Assembly: GCA_937959375.1 (NCBI GenBank)
Contig: CALGLS010000388.1
Coordinates: 1 to 7,159, forward strand
DNA length: 7,159 bases
Direction of reading: 5' to 3'
From: an uncultured Saprospiraceae bacterium
GTDB taxonomy: Bacteria > Bacteroidota > Bacteroidia > Chitinophagales > Saprospiraceae
Below the pieces are notes generated by a model. The model was not told where the DNA came from and ran no database searches. It worked only from the letters and a program-made list of their open reading frames with translations. Shown piece by piece: positions 6,089 through 7,159 of this stretch (positions within the stretch are counted from its first letter, which is position 1; each line of letters opens with the position of its first letter). A program made the translations under genes and the position numbers.

Positions 6089-7159
6089 TTAATATTGTAG
6101 GTTTTCTAGAAGTCCGGATAATCGCAAATGGTCTTTCGCTTGAAATAGGGTTGGGCAACTTTGTTTTGCTTGGTAGTTACTTTCGGGTACTTCAAATTCG
6201 TAAACCAAAGCGCTGATGGAATAATTGCCATTGAATGGTTCTGTAGCTACGGATTGAGGAAGGCGATTGACCGCTTGTCCCAACCAGGCCACTGCTTCTT
6301 CCTTACTCACTTTTCGCTCGTCTGAGTTGTAATTTTGTTTGGTTACAATAAAAACAAATAAACGCAACTGCCCTTTTCGAGGATAGATCAATGTTTTGAA
6401 ATAATCCCATGACAATGAAAACGATTCATGTGGTGGCATTTCGGTCCATCTGTTTTGAGAATTATATAAGATGCTTCCGTCTTTACTGTACTGCTCCATT
6501 TGAGTGACGATGGCAAAACCATTGGGGACCGACATGAAACGATTTGGATAGTCTTTTTCAGAAAGGGCAGTGCTTATCTTTTTGGCAACCTGTCCTAGAT
6601 TATTACAATTAGAAAAAGCAGTGTACGGAAGTTCATGTGAAGTGTGGCACTGTGGTGGTGGAAATGGAAAACTGGCGTTTAGAAATCTTTTTAAACTGGG
6701 GTCTCCATCCCAACCACCTCCAGACTGAATTTTTAGATGATCTTCTGCCTGCTTAAATCCTTTTAATATATTGTCAATTCTATCAGAGGAGCTATGTCTA
6801 TGACAGGAAGAAGTAGACTTGCGTTTGAAGTAAGTAATGATGTCTTGTTTGGAATATTTATTTTTTTGAGCTTTCGCTAAAATAAAACCCATGAAAATAT
6901 CGGCTTCTGCGCTTTCCTTTTTTGCATATTCAGTTTTGAACGTATGTTCATTGATTAAGTGTCCCACTTCATGAGCAACCGATGCAAAGGCCTCTAAGTA
7001 ATTTGCTTTGTCAATAAAATCTTGACTCCAGAGTAAGTATCGTTTGTCTCCATCAACGATTGCAGCTACGTTGGTTACGTTGGTTTGTCGAATGACAAAG
7101 TTTTGTTTTAAATCGCCACCATATTGCAATATTCGTTCGACGAGTTTGTCCATTACGTC
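6089..7159 (-). CDS. M48-like metallopeptidase homologue with unknown C-terminal domain, 5' end outside window (metallopeptidase B)
   Basis: An ATG exists at 7151-7153, but the frame stays open to the edge. Alignment with metallopeptidase A (KNFIIKSSDC against QNFVIRQTNV; GERYILYNTSF against DKRYLLWSQDF) shows that homology begins at or before this Met. The true start, and any signal peptide, therefore probably lie outside the window. Numbered from that Met, HEVGH (61-65) has two zinc histidines and the catalytic Glu62. The downstream motif is ESAEAD (80-85): Ser81 sits where A has its third-ligand Glu, and Glu80 is one residue further away. CHRHSSSDRI (117-126) corresponds to A's HPPARAR segment. 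After a Gly/Pro-rich linker, a domain of about 180 residues (175-354) includes NLGQVAKKI, a strand-rich VPNGFAIVTQM, GQLRLFVFIVT, and SALVYEFEVP, ending in AKDHLRLSGLL. I cannot name it, but it looks like a conserved fold, not random extension. Confidence 0.75.
   Translation of the reverse strand, partial: DVMDKLVERILQYGGDLKQNFVIRQTNVTNVAAIVDGDKRYLLWSQDFIDKANYLEAFASVAHEVGHLINEHTFKTEYAKKESAEADIFMGFILAKAQKNKYSKQDIITYFKRKSTSSCHRHSSSDRIDNILKGFKQAEDHLKIQSGGGWDGDPSLKRFLNASFPFPPPQCHTSHELPYTAFSNCNNLGQVAKKISTALSEKDYPNRFMSVPNGFAIVTQMEQYSKDGSILYNSQNRWTEMPPHESFSLSWDYFKTLIYPRKGQLRLFVFIVTKQNYNSDERKVSKEEAVAWLGQAVNRLPQSVATEPFNGNYSISALVYEFEVPESNYQAKQSCPTLFQAKDHLRLSGLLENLQY

Noticed and set aside
6024..6158. 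45-codon N-terminal extension of the membrane protein starting at 6158
   Set aside because: It would overlap the 3' end of metallopeptidase B by 70 nt, and its residues are polar, basic and unlike an N-terminal domain. The internal Met at 6023 gives a natural short basic start before the first helix.
7151..7153. ATG at 7151-7153 as the true start of metallopeptidase B
   Set aside because: The frame is open to the window edge, and the paralogue has about 60 residues including a signal peptide before the equivalent position, so the gene is probably 5'-truncated by the window.

Overview
The window looks like chromosomal DNA from a Bacteroidota bacterium. It is AT-rich, the gene starts lack clear Shine-Dalgarno sequences, there is a TAnnTTTG-type promoter element upstream of glgA, and the protein families and repeat style fit that phylum. 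Genus cannot be read from the sequence. A Saprospira-like or Cytophaga-like lineage is only a guess, from the effector-associated-domain protein and the metallopeptidase architectures. Every gene I accept lies on the minus strand, so transcription runs from high to low coordinates.

In transcription order: (1) metallopeptidase B (6089-7159), whose 5' end lies beyond the right edge; (2) a four-helix membrane protein (5304-6023) with a cytoplasmic tail resembling effector-associated domain 11 (EAD11); (3) a 272-nt spacer with a perfect 16-bp palindrome; (4) metallopeptidase A (3964-5031), secreted, with an HExxH/ExxxD zinc site and a predicted beta-rich C-terminal domain; (5) a DUF2200 protein (3572-3940); (6) a spacer with a 13-bp-stem palindrome and the glgA promoter; (7) glgA (1941-3371) and glgC (627-1916), a two-gene glycogen operon ending in a strong intrinsic terminator (about 568-607); (8) an intergenic region with a roughly 190-bp imperfect palindromic, MITE/REP-like element (311-503); (9) the N-terminal part of an unrecognised gene (1-239), cut by the left edge.

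The glycogen half is ordinary: GlgC makes ADP-glucose from glucose-1-phosphate and ATP, and GlgA polymerises it into alpha-1,4-glucan. No branching enzyme is present here.

The less described part is the right half. Two divergent paralogous M48-like metallopeptidase modules, each with a different C-terminal domain, flank a membrane protein whose tail resembles the adaptor domains of bacterial conflict or signalling systems. In metallopeptidase B the glutamate expected as third zinc ligand is displaced by one residue. Whether these three genes form one functional system is a hypothesis. It rests on proximity, shared strand and paralogy, not on a known precedent.
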